Shown: piece after piece, positions 26,887 through 28,790 of the stretch
How positions within the stretch are numbered: position 1 is the stretch's first letter
Layout: each line of letters begins with the position of its first letter
Source: Seminavis robusta
Taxonomy: Eukaryota; Bacillariophyta; Bacillariophyceae; Naviculales; Naviculaceae
DNA length: 28,790 nt
Direction of reading: 5' to 3'
Assembly: GCA_903772945.1 (NCBI GenBank)
Contig: CAICTM010001458.1
Location: 1 to 28,790, forward strand
Position numbers and translations under genes: made by a program
The notes under the pieces: model-generated
Told to the model about the DNA's origin: nothing
The model's input: the letters and a program-made list of their open reading frames with translations, nothing else
The model's database searches: none

Positions 26887-28378
26887 ACAATCAACTCTGT
26901 CTCTTCTTTTAGTTTTCTTGGAAAGAGGGTGGGATTTTCAGGTAACTATTCTACTGTATTGTTCCTCTTGTGACAGACAGAAACATGGACAATGGCACCT
27001 CGCGGCTCTGCGATCTAAAGTTGGCTGCAGCGCCGCCTTCCAAGTCCAAGCAAAAAATGTGGCATCTCATTCTCTCTACTTAACACGCCTGCAAGACGTT
27101 CTACGATTATTAACGAGAGCGTGCCATTCATTCGTGCATTCTAAAGAAGGTTCCGGATCCAAAGAACGTGACTGCTCCCCGGGACTTTCGACGATAGAAA
27201 CCCCGGTGCCGCGCTCACTACCGATAGAAATGGCTTGCAATGATGGCTCAAGATACAAGGAGAGAGCTGCTGGGATTGTGCCAGCCATGGACCTCGGAGT
27301 ACAATACCAATATTGATTATTGCATTGTTCCTGGCTAGTTACGCGAGCTGGCTACGTGTTGTTTGTATGGAAGCTGGCAGTGATCCAAGCTTTTAGTTAG
27401 TAGAAGAGAAGGCGTGGGAGTGGTTATTATTACGCCCTTTGGCCATGGTGGTGTGGATAAAACTGGAACCGGATATCTTGGCAATTTGCCGAGGACTGAG
27501 TCTTACAAGTAGCTACCAGTCAGTCCGCCCAGCAACGAATCTCAAGAATGAAGGTGACTACAGGTCCAGTCTGTCTTACCAGTACTTGGAAGCTGGTGTG
27601 GAGGCTCTCAAGGCACACGGCTCTCTGATAGGTGGAAATTCCACTACGGCTTGACTTTGGATGGCTGCATGCCTACTGTATACTTAGCTACTTGGCCGCT
27701 GAACTTTTGCAATTTTGTGGGAGAGCAGCACATGGAAGGACGGCGAGCTATGCATGTGAAAGAACGCGCGAAAGCACGGAAAAGTCTCCCCTGGAAGCGA
27801 TCGTCGCAATTGGCTGGTGCTGACGAGAAGCATCGGATGTCAACATCGCCATGTGCAGCCATGGTTTCGCTTTGCAGTTGACTGCTGCAATCCTTTCTGA
27901 CTTGGGAAGAGCCACTGCAGAGGGTTGGTAGGTAAGATCCTCCAATGATCGAGCGCTGAAGCTCTGTTTGAGAATCCGTAGCCGAGCATTGGGGACTGGC
28001 TCGCTGCCGTGGGAATGGATCTCCAGAGGAACCAACTCCTGAATTCAGACGGCCATTCCAAGTGGGGGGTCAAGCAACATCAACAGTAGCTCCGCGGAAA
28101 GACCTCCATCTTGCTTGCGCAGGACAGGAAGATGGGCGAAGTATCTGTACGGCTAGCTACATTCCTTATTCTGGGTGTTACTAGACATAAGTAGCACTTT
28201 AGTTTTGATCATTACATGTATGTATTCTCTTCTTGGAATATGCGAAGTAGCAAGCAATGCACGGCTCTCTTCTGCGCATCTGGTACTGCACTAGCTATAC
28301 GTAGCTAGCTTGTTTCGAGCGTCGGCGGGCAGAAGAGGCTTCCCTGGTATCGTATGAGGCTTCACTCAATTGTTGGTT
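26887..28378. other. 1.5-kb region without a confident gene
   Basis: Upstream of the surface-protein gene and downstream of the possible small gene. Short frames such as plus 27439-27654 and minus 27748-28035 have no recognisable domain and differ little from chance. A GCTAGCTATACGTAGCTAGC palindrome lies near 28290-28310. No tRNA-like cloverleaf was recognised by eye. Confidence 0.5.
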
Positions 28379-28717
28379 CTACTGGTTCGGGTGCGAAAGA
28401 TCCTCTGTCGATTCTTGCGAAGCGTCTCCGCGTTGAGGATGATATTGGAGCGTCGTGGCCCACAACAAGTTATAGTTGTTGCTGTTGTCAAAAAAGTCGT
28501 CATTATTAGTAGTGAATCTCAGAGCGTTGTTCACTTCGCGATGGACTTGGTGGGGCGGCCTTGGCACCGCAGCATCTTTGCTTGCGGGCAGCACACCAAA
28601 GATAAAAGGTAGCATTTGTGTCAGAGGAATCGGAGGAGGCTGCATCGTCGCCCTCAGGTCTCCATTATGACTGCTGGCCATCACCTTGGTCGTGGGGTAT
28701 GTCGAGTGGTTTGTCAT
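28379..28717 (-). CDS. possible small Asn/Pro-rich protein
   Basis: 112 residues from ATG 28717 to TAG 28379. I do not recognise it. The N-terminal half contains P-P-P-I-P-L-T-Q-M-L-P-F-I-F-G-V-L, and the C-terminal half is Asn-rich (T-T-N-N-D-D-F-F-D-N-S-N-N-Y-N-L-L-W), followed by polar residues to S-H-P-N-Q. It may be a real short gene or the first exon of a longer one running left. The only support is the open frame and ATG. Confidence 0.3.
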   Translation of the reverse strand: MTNHSTYPTTKVMASSHNGDLRATMQPPPIPLTQMLPFIFGVLPASKDAAVPRPPHQVHREVNNALRFTTNNDDFFDNSNNYNLLWATTLQYHPQRGDASQESTEDLSHPNQ

Positions 28718-28790
28718 GGTGCCGTCTTGGAACGCGGACTTGGAATGAATAACTTTGAGCTAGTGTGATGGACGAGGGTGCTTCGTGAAA

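Noticed and set aside
27439..28035. Short frames on both strands
   Set aside because: No domain, no spliced continuation visible, and lengths are near chance.

Overview
This is nuclear DNA of a eukaryotic microalga, most likely a raphid pennate diatom. The evidence is short GT-AG introns (75 to 134 nt), transmembrane leucine-rich-repeat proteins with an SPSA linker, and a large P-T/P-S repeat surface protein carrying the C-x-G-D-C...C-F-Q-R-D cysteine module common in diatoms. There is also a probable UGA-decoding selenoprotein. The species is an inference and could not be checked here.

Layout. 1-1164: 3' part of a RIC8-type G-alpha chaperone with a one-base frame break. 1758-2438 (-): unrecognised protein. 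3332-4392 (-): two-exon tandem-DEP protein with a C-terminal membrane tail. 5722-8259 (+): five-exon transmembrane LRR protein whose inner exons match whole repeats. 8260-11126: gene-poor and repeat-rich, with a 38-bp duplication, six copies of a 10-mer, a long GC-rich hairpin and a 461-bp tandem duplication. 11227-11745 (-): methionine-R-sulfoxide reductase B in which an in-frame UGA sits exactly at the catalytic position, with a SECIS-like hairpin 39 nt past the TAA stop. 12511-13632 (+): PARP-like ADP-ribosyltransferase. 14011-16540 (-): two-exon fusion of a TIR-like domain to a LanC-like domain. 16614-18047 (+): DOT1-like methyltransferase, divergent from the fusion gene with only 73 bp between start codons. 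18173-21169 (-): full-length molybdenum cofactor sulfurase with an added N-terminal membrane segment. 21591-22601 (+): intronless transmembrane LRR protein. 22974-26886 (-): large P/S/T-rich surface protein split in two frames by a tandem repeat whose copies differ by 10 bp. 26887-28378: no confident gene. 28379-28717 (-): possible small gene.

The genes do not form an operon or one pathway. Themes are signalling (RIC8, DEP, LRR), redox repair (MsrB), NAD-linked chemistry (PARP-like, TIR-like) and cofactor maturation (MOCOS). The best candidates for something new are the Sec-MsrB with its SECIS and the TIR-like/LanC fusion.
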